A stretch of DNA of 64,000 bases from NCBI GenBank assembly GCA_029204225.1, contig CM055095.1:13046530-13110529 (forward strand). The letters are read 5' to 3'. A program made the translations under genes and the position numbers. This document shows, piece by piece, positions 35,492-47,460 of this stretch. Source of the DNA: Diphasiastrum complanatum. Its lineage: Eukaryota; Streptophyta; Lycopodiopsida; Lycopodiales; Lycopodiaceae. The notes under the pieces are model-generated. The model worked only from the letters and a program-made list of their open reading frames with translations, searched no databases and was not told the origin of the DNA. Position 1 is the stretch's first letter, and the number at the start of each line of letters is the position of its first letter.

Positions 35492-36275
35492 TCATTATCC
35501 ACGTAAGTGATGCCATTACACCTAGACAGACATGGGATGTGCTAAAGGAGCAGTCCGAGACGTCAAATCCATCAAGGATTATGTTTCTGAAGTCAAAGTT
35601 GAATAGTGCCCGAATGGAGCAACACATTCAGACGTACCAACGACGAGAAATGGTGAAAGCTAGACGTCAAAATACTGATGATCAAGCACTTGTGACATGC
35701 CAAAAACAAGGCAAAGACAAGGGCAAGAAGAAGTCTAAGCAATAATTCGCCAAGACTTAGGAGGATGAGGAATCATCCAGCAAGACCAAGAAGAAGGGCA
35801 AATGCTTCCATTGTGGCAATAAGGGCCATTGAAAAAGTGAATGTCAGAAATTCTTGGCGGAATCAAGTAAGGGAAAACCAAAGCAAGCAGGTAACCTTGT
35901 CAACAAAGGTGAGATTGAAGACTCTAGCATCTTCATATCAGCATTGTCATCTAATCAATATGATCAAGTGTGGTAAATTGACTCGGGAGCCACAAGACAC
36001 ATGACAAGTAACCAAGTTGGTTCAATAGCTTGAGAGAGTTGGATAATGGAATGTCTGTTTCACAAGCAAATGGTGATGTGTGCAAGATCAAGGGGATAGG
36101 CACCGTTTCAATCCAACTACCCGATGACAAAAGCAGGATGACCAAGGAGGTACTTTATGTACCAGGTTTGAAGAAAAATCTACTTTTTGTTGGTGTCATT
36201 ACTGATCAAAAGTTGAAAGTAGAATTTGCCCATGATTGTTGCTTTGTGAAGGATGTGGTTTGGATTGATAAGTAA
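35492..36275 (+). pseudogene. Copia gag C-part, zinc knuckle and protease, broken
   Basis: Begins at the LTR border with IIHVSDAITPRQTWDVL, SNPSRIMFLKSKLNSARM (UBN2-type gag). Then KCFHCGNKGH followed by a stop and KSEC (zinc knuckle CX2CX4HX4C), and near 35,970 IDSGATRHMTSN, the Copia protease active site, preceded by a stop at the usual W/L position. The end reads VLYVPGLKKNLLFVG (36,150-36,200), the normal segment before integrase. Multiple stops and shifts. The N-terminal part of this gag lies at 39,044-39,289 in reverse. Confidence 0.85.
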
Positions 36276-37605
36276 AATCAAATAATGTGCAAATGATGAC
36301 CAGGTGGCCAAACAAGTCAAATGACCAAAATACATAGCTCGTTTTGCCAAATTCAACATAAATGTGTGAGAAATTATATGTTTTTTAAATATTTGATATG
36401 ATGGAAAGGTTGATCAAAAGTAAAAAAAAAATTGGCGACTGAATTGATATTTTAGAGATGAAATTTTATGAATTCCATGAGGACAAAAATTTTAGGAAAA
36501 AAAGTATGCTATGTCATTGATTAACCCCAGTTGACCAAGCTTCACAGTAGGCACCGAAAATATCATTGTTAATGTTCAAGGGCCTTATGCATCCTATATT
36601 CGATAATATCCAATGATAATAGCTATGACTATTTATTGTCCTAAGAACTAGGCTTAGGATTTTTCAAGCCGACACTTTATTTTTAGGCATAGGACGTGAG
36701 GATCCAGAAATACTAAAGGTAGAAGGGTGGTGTATTAGTCTACATATGTCAAGGACTATTTTCTATCCATCACTGCTAGTGTATAGAATACATGTTGCTA
36801 GCTAGTGTGCTTGTTCTACTCGATATTAGGCTTACTCTCATGCCATGGTTATCCTAGTATCAGATGTCTACATCTCAGCTAGTTGGGTTGGATTGACTTA
36901 TATATCTAGCTCCTATTGGTTGTTTATTATCCTAAGTCATTCTTGGGAGTCATCACAATATCTGCCACATGAATGTAAAGAATTGAGAAAACTTGGCTCT
37001 TTCTAGTGACATTCTACAATTTTTAGTTTGCTTCTCCCAACTTTGGATCAACATTTAATGGCTTTGTGGCATTATACTAGAAATGTACAATTAAAAGTAC
37101 TTGTTTTTTTCCAACATACAAGTGGAATTTCTTTAGCTAAAAACATAATTCAAAGCTTGTTATGTCTCATATGTGATAGATATGCTTTGCTACTATGATA
37201 AGATATTTATGTTTATCCTATTGTAGAATAGAAATGTTTTTTCAAACATGCAAAAATACACTAAAACAAGATGAATTTTGAAAATGTGGAATTTGTAACA
37301 AGCAATATCCACTCTTTCTCTCAAAAATTTTCGATTAGCAACTTAAGTGCACATACATACAAGCTCATGATGACATGTGAAAGTTCATGTGGTTGTGAAG
37401 TTACAGTTAAATAGACTTTGCTTATAGTTGTTGAGATCATTCTGCAAAGGAATAGATTGATTGACAACTTGAAGACAACTCTTCAAGCTAATAGATGATT
37501 TAAAAACCCAAAACTATACAAGGAAACCATTACTACATATCTTGTCATTTATATTTGTCATCATGACTATAACTCAAAGAAGTGTTTCAATCCTTCACAA
37601 GGTTG
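36276..37605. other. AT-rich sequence, nothing recognised
   Basis: About 1.3 kb without recognisable coding or repeats. If the Copia were intact, integrase would be expected here; none was found. Confidence 0.5.
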
Positions 37606-38178
37606 TCAATCATGCTCAAGTTCATCATTCAAAGTCATAAGTGTACATATGATTATATGTATTTTGTCAATATCATATACTACCAACATGTCAAGGTCAT
37701 CAATCATAGATGTGGCTTTATTTGTTTGATCATTCATCCAAATGTCCGCATCGTCAAACATGTCAAGGTCAACATCAACCATGTGAAGGTCGTCTATTGT
37801 ACCTGTGATTCTATTTACTTGATCTTCACCATGTAGAGGTAGATTATGCTCTTCATATTTTTTGCCTTGAAACTCTAATGGCAAATTCATATCTCCAAAC
37901 ATTTGAATTTCATCCCTTGACGATGTGTTTTCACTAGGCTTTATGCTATGTGTAGGTAGGGGATTCTCCTCAACTATTGCCCCTTGACAATCTAAAAGAA
38001 AACAAGCATCATGCTCCTTCCTCTTTCTATCTTCTTCTTGAGATGGACAAGTCAAGGGAAGTCTTAGAGCATTGCTAGATGTTATAGATGATCTTGAGCT
38101 TTCTCTGCAAAAATAACCTATAAACAGAAATGAGTGAACCTTTTTGAAAGAAATGTTTTTGTAGAAATATGAGATCAA
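37606..38178 (-). CDS. Unidentified 190-codon ORF, possible exon
   Basis: Function unknown. The minus-strand ORF is acidic in its C-terminal half, with short repeated Asp-rich phrases (IDDLHMVDVDLDMFDD, later MIDDLDMLVVYDID) and a central Ser/Glu-rich part. Just inside it, at about 38,107, a pyrimidine-rich stretch ends in TTTTTGCAG before ESSRSSITSSNALRL. The real coding part could therefore be an exon starting there, and the upstream 24 residues intron. It matches no transposon domain I know. It lies between a Copia gag fragment and a Gypsy LTR, so it may also be captured or chance sequence. Confidence 0.3.
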   Translation of the reverse strand: MISYFYKNISFKKVHSFLFIGYFCRESSRSSITSSNALRLPLTCPSQEEDRKRKEHDACFLLDCQGAIVEENPLPTHSIKPSENTSSRDEIQMFGDMNLPLEFQGKKYEEHNLPLHGEDQVNRITGTIDDLHMVDVDLDMFDDADIWMNDQTNKATSMIDDLDMLVVYDIDKIHIIICTLMTLNDELEHD

Positions 38179-38599
38179 AATCTAATTCTCTTTTTGTGAC
38201 TTTTAAAATATTTTATGGATATCAAACTAAGTGAATACTGAGTACTTACATATTTTCCAAGAGCATGATTTTTGTAGATGATTATCATCTCTTTGGCTTT
38301 TAGATCATGATACATGACAAATTCTCCTGCACTCAAAATAAGACAAGTCAAAATCTCTCTAGATCGTCATTGTGGGTTTACTTCATGCTAACAAATGAAC
38401 TATTGTTACTATCCATTGAGGTTGATAGGTCATTTTCAAATAAATCTCCTCACGATAGCTCAAGATTGAGCGTTTCTACCACTGGAGCCTCATTCCAAAC
38501 ATTGCAGAGCTGAACCTGAAAGGGATCCTAGAGGCTAGAAAGGTAGTACTCACCAGTGCTTTTAAGCAAATACATTCGACTTTTGTTGTTGCGCCAATG
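38179..38599. other. Unassigned sequence up to the Gypsy X LTR break
   Basis: No domain recognised. LTR similarity stops abruptly at about 38,600, marking a rearrangement breakpoint. Confidence 0.4.
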
Positions 38600-39043
38600 A
38601 ACCACCCAACCAAGTAGAAGCAACCAATCAACTCTAGAAGCTTCACCCCCAAGCCAAGGAATAGGAAGCATGAAGGTAGAGTGAAACCCTGGCAATGAAT
38701 CAATGACCACTATGAGGAGTAGGACGAGTTTGGCCTCAATATATAGAGCCAAAAGCAACACATAGCCATGCATAGCCCTAAGTTTCCTATACATGGATTC
38801 ACCTAGAATAGAGTCCTAAGCATGGACCAACTATTCATAGAATCGCTATTGATTACACATGCATACACTGTCTCATATCTTGTCTAAACTCCATTTAGTG
38901 TAATCTGGGCCTCACAAGGATATTAGTTACTTTCGGGTCACATCCAGTATGACGTGGCATAACTAACAGCTTGATTTACTGGAGTACCATGTATCCAAGA
39001 CTAGGAGTATACTGAATCCTACTTACTGGCCATGGACATAACA
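38600..39043 (-). repeat. 5' LTR of Gypsy X, truncated, reverse orientation
   Basis: On the minus strand it begins TGTTATGTCCATGGCC and matches 34,969-35,423. It lacks the last ~68 bp present in the 35 kb copy. Confidence 0.75.
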
Positions 39044-39289
39044 TATGTGGTCTTTCACTGACAAGTTAATGAAGGTCAAAGCTCTCCTCGCCTTCCTGTC
39101 GAACACTTTAATGTCCGCTTCATTTGGCGGTCTTCTCTCATCACCTGTGATGACATCCCACAGTTCCTTCTCTATCAATATGTTTTTCATTTTGAATTTC
39201 CACACTGCATAGTTGGAAATCCCGTCCAATTTGCTATTTTCACTCAAAATGGACTCTCCCATGTTCGCCATCCCAAAACTGCCTAACAC
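39044..39289 (-). pseudogene. Copia gag N-terminal part, interrupted by Gypsy X LTR
   Basis: The minus-strand frame reads MANMGESILSENSKLDGISN, YAVWKFKMKNILIEKELWDV and ALTFINLSVKDH, the start of a Copia gag (DUF4219/UBN2 type). It stops being gag exactly at the TG of the LTR at 39,043. The continuation (IIHVSDAITP) is found at 35,492 on the opposite strand. Confidence 0.8.
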
Positions 39290-39885
39290 TGCAACCGTAG
39301 GCTAAAAACTGTAATCGTTTGGGTCAACTAGGCTTAAGGACTAAAAAATAGGGACTTTTCTTGTTTTTGAACTGTTTCATCTTATTGAAATAACTTCAAA
39401 CTTCACTTGTGAAGGGACCCAACTCCAATTTCAATTTGAATTAATGAAGTTGAATGCAAGCCCCTTCAATTGAAGTTCACAATGGATTTAAGAAAATCCA
39501 ATGGCTTATCAAGATCCAATGGCCACATCGATCCTAATCTGGAAGATCCTATGCATCGATCTCTTGGAGCCTCAATCCAATGGCTAAGATACTTCTTGTG
39601 CGCTGAATTTTTCTCCTTGCGGCCGCTATACACCAAAACGCACTAAGCTCTTGTCTCAACTGGGCACCCGAACTCTTCCACGAGCTTTCTCTCTTTGGGG
39701 GTTTGGAGATGTCTGTCCTGCTCTACATTCACTACGCCCTCTGCTCCACGCAACCCTCTACGGCCTCCTGGCTACTAGCTTGGACTACTAGGGCGCCCCT
39801 TTTCGTGCTTTTACAGCACTCAAAATTCTCAAGAATAGAGAAAGATCTTCAATTTTTGGTGTTCAAACCCTTGCATTCCTTCTAC
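39290..39885 (-). other. Probable Copia 5' leader, reverse orientation
   Basis: Non-coding sequence upstream (minus strand) of the Copia gag start. No standard primer site was found. It changes abruptly near 39,886 into plus-strand Copia pol sequence. Confidence 0.4.
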
Positions 39886-39892
39886 TAACAAA

Positions 39893-40813
39893 GTGATTGT
39901 TGGTAGAGATGTCATTTTTTATGAGGGAAACATTCGAAAGGTGTCTTCAAGCATGATTGATGGTAGAGTGGATGGATCTAACATTCTTGATGTTGATGAG
40001 AAGGATCTTACTTTGGATGATGGTGATGATGGACCTTCATCAAGTCAAAAGCCAAGGAGAACATCAAGAAAAAGACAAGTACCTTCAAGGCTCACATATG
40101 ATCAAAAGGGTAAGCAAGTAGTTTCTGGAAATTATGTTGATTTCCTAACCTCTTTGGATGAGCCTACAAGTGTAGATCAAGCAAGGAATGAAGAGGAGTG
40201 GATCCAAGCAATGGATCTTGAGTATCAAGCTCTTATGAAGAGTGGAACATCTTTTGGAGGATCTTCTTGTGTACATGGAGCTATGCAAGTGGATGGATGT
40301 TATTTTTCTATAAGATCAAGTATTGGATCTATAAAACAAAGTTTGTTCAATGACTTTGATGATCAAGTTGAAGGTCAAGAAGTTGATCTCAAAGCGCTTC
40401 AACTAGTCAAGAGCATCAAAGGAGAGGTAATTGGCAAAGGTGTTATGGATCTGTTTTTGCAGCATATTGAAGACTCAGGTAAGGTCAAAGGAGCAGCAAG
40501 TAAGTGTTGTTCAAGTTTACTTTACTTGTTCTATCTCATGTTTGAGCAATTTCATGTGGATGTGTGCAAATTGTCAAGACATGGTAAAACTAGCTACATT
40601 GGTGAACATTGTTTTGATGTTGGATTTGTACTAGCATTCTTGGCTGGTTTTTCTGATGGAAATGAAGCGATTGGAGGCTCATTATGTCACTCATTCATGT
40701 CCAAGTCATCAAGTGATGATGGCATCTTATGGCAAGGTGAAGATGGAGGCTCATTCATGGAATATCATGGTAAATACAAGGCAACAAAGGACAAAGGTGG
40801 AGGAGACATGTAG
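39893..40813 (+). pseudogene. Copia pol linker fused to an unrecognised ORF (306 codons)
   Basis: The first ~120 codons are Copia: the linker with PRRTSRKRQVPSRLTYD and EEEWIQAMDLEYQALMKSGT. The remaining ~185 codons stay open but do not resemble reverse transcriptase. They contain Cys/Ser-rich phrases such as SKCCSSLLYLFYLMFEQF and FMSKSSSDDGILWQ. Another frame shows a scrap of RT (KYWIYKTKF near 40,320), which favours decay with a lucky open frame over capture of host sequence. Starts at an internal Met; the true polyprotein began far upstream. Confidence 0.6.
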
Positions 40814-41074
40814 GAAAATGTTGATCACTCAAATTTATTGTTTGTTTGCTGTATTTCTCAGAGAGTTCAGATTTGGAAGCATGGTGGAATCATTTCATTT
40901 ACATTCTATTTTATTCTTCATGTTCTAGTCACATTTTGACATGTAAAATTGATGTAAGAAATAGTGAAGCATCCCAAGCGGACACTATTCTCTATATCAA
41001 TTATGCTTGTTTCTATTTTGAGCATTACATGATCATTGAAAGGAGATCTATTCTTAGGAAGAAGGTCATTCTTA

Positions 41075-41315
41075 TGATGGATCAAAGTTCTATGGTCAAA
41101 AAAAAAAAACTATGCTAGGAGTAAGCATATTTAGATACAATATCATTTTGTGAAGGAGCGAGTCATTACAAATGAGGTGGAGCTTCAACATGTGTCTTCA
41201 AGGGAATGTGTAGCTGATATCTTCACCAAAGCATTGGGAAAAGACTTGTTCATGAAGCATAGGACTTCACTTGGAGTATTATTAAAGTCTATGCTAAAAC
41301 TAGTTGAAGAGGGAG
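41075..41315 (+). pseudogene. Copia RNase H C-terminus and purine tract
   Basis: Shifted frames read DQSSMVKKK, ARSKHI, IQYHFVKERV, and RECVADIFTKALGKDLF, the usual end of Copia RNase H (RTKHIDIxYHFVRExV, ADIFTKAL). GTTGAAGAGGGAG (41,303-41,315) is the purine tract before the LTR. Confidence 0.87.
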
Positions 41316-41963
41316 TGTGAAAGATTCAACTAATTTCATCACATTTTGCAATATTTTCGTATTTGGCATATTGAGGCCAAAACTTGTTTTAGACTTAGAG
41401 GTTGACTTTTCAAAGTTCATTAGTCTAAATTTCATTTGAATAACACTTTTTGAAAGCGTGGGAAAGTTAGAATGCGAGTTTGAGTAGATTCAATTTGAAT
41501 AGTTGGGTACATTGAATCTAGACCCAAAATTAGTAGGGTTAGCATTTTGGTGGGAAAGCCAAGTGGCCAAATAGGGTTTGGACCTACTATAAAAGGATGT
41601 AACTCGTGGAGAGAGTGATCTTCTCTCTTCTCTATCTCATTTCATGCTTATACATGGTTCTCTTGGGTTCTACTATCCATTGGTGCACTATCTTGGTGAT
41701 TGCTTGCAATTCTATGTGTAGAATGATCTATATTTGCTATTTTTGGATCCACACATGTGAAATACAGTAGCTTGTTGGTTTTATACGGACAACAATAGTA
41801 CATAATCATTTCATTCAAGTTTGATCAAGTTCTATTGGTGTTTGCATCTCAATTTGTGTGTAGATGCTGATTTTTCTACATTGGTGAGATTGGTGGTGTA
41901 TTTCTCTTTCTAACCAAAGATCATTCAAGTAGATTGGATCTTAAGGATCTGAAATCTTTCACA
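41316..41963 (+). repeat. Copia 3' LTR (648 bp)
   Basis: Starts TGTGAAAGATT and ends AATCTTTCACA, forming an inverted terminal match. It contains CTATAAAAGGATG near 41,588 (promoter TATA) followed by a CT-rich start region. No 5' LTR copy was found in the window. Confidence 0.85.
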
Positions 41964-42210
41964 ATACACACATAGTATTAGTAAATTCTAACCAATGTAA
42001 AACTTGTACAATTTGTCATGCAACATCACAATAATGTACACACAACATTCTATTGTACAATTTTACTCATACAACAATAAAACAATGACATAAAGCTCTA
42101 CCTATGTAAATATTGTATTTGTTTCAACTAGTTATGTACTAGTCCACACCAATCACGAAATGAATTTACTAAAAATTGATTCAGCTGGCAACCATTAAAT
42201 AGAACAAGCA

Positions 42211-43960
42211 TTTTCCATGTGGTGAGTTCATCTACCAACTTGAGAGAATCGGTATATGGTTTTAGTAATGTAGCAATATAGCAATGTACATTTCCATAAT
42301 GGCAACAATTTACATGAGTCTAACACTTGTCTTTGTTGTTGTGTTCATGTATGCACCAATCTTGTAGAAAACATGCAAAAGTTAGTTATCACTCTAATTT
42401 AGTTTACTAGAAACGATTGAATTCGATAAGATTTTTTTTTCAATCTTAAACCCTAAACTGCATGTGGTACAAATAGAGGAGGTGAAGTATTGGGCAATTG
42501 TTTGATAGTGGACTAGATGTGAATTTCAATGTTGATACATGTACAATCAAGAAGCATGATGAAATCCTTGCATTTGGGTCTAGATATGGTGGAATCTACA
42601 AGCTTGATCCCAAAGAGTATGCTAACTCTTGTGATAGTGCTTTTGCTACTCATATGTCTTTGGAGGAACTATGGCATAGAAGGTTGGGTCATCCTAACTA
42701 TAATTCTATGGTGTCCATGGTCCACCATTCAAATTTTTTTCTTATGAGCGAGCAACATAGTCTTCTCTACAATATATTCACAAATGTCAACATTACTTGT
42801 GGAATATGGCTCCTCATGAAAGAATTCCACCAATAGCACTATCTACTTTTTAGAATTCACTAAGTGTCATAGTATGGGCTCTCTAATATGATCAAATCTT
42901 CATATCGATTGCCTGTAGGTCACAAGTAATGTACATTTTCCATTTGGTGTATTCATCTACTAATTTGAGAGAGTCAACATATTGTTTTAGTAATACAAGA
43001 ATATAGTAATGTACTGGGTCTCCACAACGGCAATAAGTTTACATAAGTCTAACACTTGTTTTTATTTTTGTGTACCTATCTGCACCAATCATGTAGAAAA
43101 CATGCAAAAGGTAATTATCACTGTAATTTAGTTGACTAGAAACCATTGAATTTCAAAAGCTATTTTCCAAACCCTAAACTCTAAGTTGCACATGCATAGT
43201 AGCACAAATAGATGATGAAAATCATCATTTGAGTTTTATTCTTATGGGCAATCAACATAATCTTCTCTATAGTATATTCAAAAATGTCAACAATGTGGAA
43301 TAACATTCAACAATAGATGCCCATATAGGTCCTCATTTTAAAATTCCACCAGTACCACTATCTATTTTTTATACAATGAGTGTCATAGTATGTGTTCCCA
43401 CCATATATGATCGACTCTTGGTACCAATTGTCCATAGCTTCATAGGTAATGAGTGTTTTCCATGTGGTGAGTTCCTCTACTAACTTCAAAGAGTCAACAT
43501 ACGGTTTTAGTAACAGTACTAGGTTTTCACAATGACAACAATTATACACAAGTCTGGCACTTGTTTTTATTGTTATGTACCTATCTACACCAATCACTTA
43601 GAAAGCATGCAAGTGACAATTATCACTCTAATTTGGTTTACTAGAAACCATTGAGTTCTAGAAGTTTTTTTTTTAAATCCCTAAACCATATACTACATAT
43701 GCATAATGATACATAAAGATGAGGTAAAAATCATTATTCAAAATTTACCCTTATGGGCAAGCAATATAATCTTCTCTACAATATATTCACAAGTCATTAT
43801 TGTGAAAAAAAAAGTTTAACAATTATGGCCATATGGGTCTTCATTTTAAAATTCCACCAGCGACTATCTATTGTTGATAAACTAAGTGTCATAGTATGGG
43901 TTCCCATATATGACTAGCTCTTGGTATTTAATATGTATAGGTTCATAGGTAATGAGAGTG
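42211..43960 (+). repeat. Tandem repeat, period about 500 bp, ~3.5 units
   Basis: Units begin with TTTTCCATGTGGTGAGTTC or a variant at 42,211, 42,938 and 43,455, with a partial unit near 43,950. Shared blocks, in order: GTCTAACACTTGT, TACCTATCTGCACCAATCA, AGAAAACATGCAAAAG, ACTAGAAACCATTGA, AAACCCTAAAC, TTATGGGCAATCAACATAA, CTTCTCTACAATATATTCAC, AAATTCCACCAGTACCACTA and GTGTCATAGTATGGG. Units have diverged. The first unit is longer by about 240 bp because of a Copia fragment. Confidence 0.8.
42491..42740 (+). pseudogene. Copia GAG-pre-integrase fragment inside the tandem repeat
   Basis: The frame from 42,498 reads FNVDTCTIKKHDEILAFGS, GGIYKLDP and SLEELWHRRLGHPNYNSMVS. The LWHRRLGHPN motif is the pre-integrase domain of Copia elements. 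It is absent from the two following repeat units at the same place. Confidence 0.82.
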
Positions 43961-44597
<637 letters not shown>

Positions 44598-45650
44598 GCC
44601 TACAAACACCTAACAATGTACGACCTTGTATGCGTATAATAGAGAAGCAAGTCCCCTCATGAGAGAGCTCCTTAGCCCTTGCCTTAAGGTCTTAGTTTTT
44701 GAACCCCACCCCCTTTCACACCATGATGTTGGCATATCCCACAACTAAAGCTTCAAATAGGGACCTTCTAAAGAAGCAATATACCAAAGAGAGAGAGCCG
44801 CTATTGGTGAGATTGTGCATGCTTCTTTGGAAATGACTCAGGTATGTTTTTTCACTCATCATTTTTTGCATTCCCAAAATGCGTAGGATGCTAGGCATGC
44901 TGATTAATTTTGAATTTACTTGAGCTCTTACAAAGATAGATTTTTATGATTGTAAAACAACTTCTTTGGAAAAGTGATTATGTGTTGGAAGTTTGCTAGC
45001 ATAAAAACATATCCTTTTTCTTATGCATGCTAGAATTTAATTTAGAATGTCGACCCCTTGAAAGATAGGAGGTCATAATTTGTAGATGGGTGAAAGGTCC
45101 TTATTAGTGTAGGAAATCAACCCCACACTCACAATTTCATATAGGTCACATCGATGAAAATATCGGCCTTGTTTGGTTCACAAGCATTTTGGAACCTCTA
45201 GCTAGTTGACCGTCCAAGTAAACACCAAGCCTCCCATGGTTTTGCAGTGGGTATGACTTGGCAAATAATGATTGTATGTACACATTGTGAAGAATTGCCA
45301 AAAATTGGCAAATCTAGCTTGATCAAATACCATGTAGTATAATGTAAATTTTGTATAGAAGTAGATTCCACACATGTAAGGCCAAGATTCCACGTGGAAA
45401 TCCACTCCTAATGTAGGTTAGTTCAATTCCATAGGATTGGTCATGTCATTTTGGTAGTGATTCCTAGTTTATAGGACCTAAATCCTAGATTTAAGGTGGA
45501 AAATTGACCAACTAGCTATTTACCAAGCATGACTCTAGGAAATAGACTAGGGTTTCATTTTAGGGCAAAAAGGCTGAGTTAACTTCCTTATTACATGCTG
45601 GAAATCCACCTAAGTTCACAAAGGATTTTGAATTTGCTACGTATTCCAAG
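44598..45650. other. AT-rich sequence upstream of Copia D LTR
   Basis: No gene recognised. The true 5' boundary of the LTR at 45,651 could lie within its last few hundred bases. Confidence 0.45.
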
Positions 45651-45987
45651 CTCCCATAGTGAGAAGATAGAATATTTTTGGAGCTCATTGGCAATCTCAA
45701 GCTACTCCACTATGTACATTGAGTTTTTGTGATCCAAATGCAACCAAATCAATTTCTACTTGTTTCTCAGCTTGAAGGCCATACTACAGCCTGTAGTACA
45801 CATGTGTGGGCTCATATTTCAATGTTGATCAATCCTTTTGATTGTTAATGCTTGTTGTTTGTCAAATTGCCAATCTAGATCAACTTTTTGATGACTAGTT
45901 TTTTGATAGATTGTTAAGCAAGCATCCAATCACTCTTGTGGATCTTTTGTAGATCCATTTATGGTCCTAAAGTACAGCACTTTCACA
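45651..45987 (+). repeat. 5' LTR of Copia D (right part certain)
   Basis: Ends CAGCACTTTCACA directly before the primer site. It matches 33,006-33,345 in reverse. The left border is set only by the end of that similarity and may be further upstream. Confidence 0.75.
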
Positions 45988-46000
45988 TGGTATCAGAGCC
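45988..46000 (+). other. Primer binding site of Copia D (Met tRNA type)
   Basis: TGGTATCAGAGCC immediately after the LTR, the standard plant retrotransposon site. Confidence 0.92.
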
Positions 46001-46794
46001 AAGTACAACAACATAAGCCATTGATCTAATGCAAATCCATTATTAGCAAGTTTTGGTGCTAAAAACTAGTATTGAGAGGGCAAGGTAGAATCTTGATTTT
46101 GGTGAGGAGATTTGATCCCAAACTTGGTAGGGGTCCAAATCCGTACTTTCCACATGTGTGAGCACCTCTGAACCTGCATTTAATGCATGGTATTCATTTG
46201 ATCCAAAGAGATTCAATTTGAAAGCTTTTGATGTAATTTTTGGTGGAAATCTTAGGATAAGCTACCAAGATTGAGTGCCATTGATTAGACTTGACATAGG
46301 GTCATGAGATCTAATTAATCTAGGCTGAAATTAGGTCCTATAAACTTTTTTTACAGGTCTTGAAAGTACATCAAAAAGTGTGAGGGAGATTTAGTCATGT
46401 TATTGTCCAAAAATAGCCAAAATTGGCAAGATTTGATTGTAAGTAGATTTCACATCATCTTATCTTCATTCCAACTTTGTGAGGGAGTGCTAGAACTGAG
46501 ATTATAAGTCCATTTGTTGGATTAGAAATCTAATTTGAGTGAAACGCTACAAGAGAGAGAGACCTTAGTGAGTTTCTAGAGACAATCAAATTCATTTCTT
46601 GGCAAGATTTGTTTGAAAGTAGTTTTCACTTCATCTTATCTTCATTCCAGCTTTGTGAGAGAGTGATGGAACTGTGATTATAAGTCCATTTGTTGGATTA
46701 GAAATCAAATTTGAATGAAACACTACAAGTGTGAGACCTTTGTGAGTTTCAAGTCAATCAAATCTATTTCTTGTTCATAGAAGTCACTAGTAAG
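46001..46794 (+). other. Copia D leader with 176-bp tandem duplication
   Basis: Non-coding leader between the primer site and gag. A segment starting TTGGCAAGATTTG occurs at 46,423 and again at 46,599, giving two imperfect 176-bp units (to about 46,774). Each contains CATCTTATCTTCATTCCA and ATAAGTCCATTTGTTGGA. Confidence 0.82.
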
Positions 46795-47460
46795 ATGGGA
46801 TCTGCTAGAGCATACCTTCTAGAAGCTAGTGAGAGATTGAATTCTACAAATTATGCTATTTGGAAGGTTAGGATAAGACCTTTATGAGTTTCTGATTGAG
46901 GATGAAGATGAACCTCTAGGTGCACAGGAATTAGTGAGATACAAAAAGAGATCTAGGCTAGTATCATCATGTAAAAGTTCTAAAGAGGCTTGGGAGTCTT
47001 TAAAATCAATCTATGAATCTAGTAACACTTCCAGGGTTCTCATGCTTAGAAATCAAATTTTGCAAAGCATGAAAAGAAGTGAGGAGAGTGCACATGATTA
47101 TGTACTCAGAATCAAGTCTCTAAATAGGGAGTTGGCTTCCATTGGAGAGAAGATTCATGATGGAGAGCTTGTACAAATTGTTCTTAATGGTCTAGGAGAT
47201 GACTTTGCAAATTTGGTCCAAACTTTTGCCATCCAAGACACTTTTCCAACTATAGAAAAACTTCACAGGTGTATTAGTGCTAAAGAGTGCAGGATGGTGA
47301 TGAGAAAGCCAATTTCTCATTCAAGGGCAAAAAGAAGACCAATGGAAAGGAGAAGCATCCCAAGGAGGCCAAAGAAGAGGATGATGCATCAAGATCAAAG
47401 GACAAGTCAAAGCAGAAATGCTTCTTTTGTGGAAAGAAGGGGCATTATGCATCTAATGGT
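46795..47460 (+). pseudogene. Copia D gag (UBN2 type), frameshifted and truncated
   Basis: ATG at 46,795 opens MGSARAYLLEASERLNSTNY, AIWKVRI, then a shift near 46,885. It continues with ELVRYKKRSRL and the 180-codon block SSKEAWESLKSIYESSNTSR, SMKRSEESAHDYVLRIKSLN, VLNGLGDDFANLVQTFA (to about 47,300). A further frame carries CFFCGKKGHYASNG (from 47,419), a zinc knuckle whose last Cys is missing. No protease or pol follows, so the element is cut off near 47,460. Confidence 0.85.

Larger units (their letters stand above)
39886..41963 (+). mobile_element. Copia 3' part: pol linker, decayed RT, RNase H end, 3' LTR
   Basis: A Copia fragment starting NKVIVGRDVIFYEG (integrase-to-RT linker). It runs through an RT entry region (DEPTSVDQARNEEEWIQAMD, EYQALMKSGT), unrecognisable sequence where RT should be, an RNase H end (41,075-41,315), a purine tract and a 648-bp LTR. 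Confidence 0.82.
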
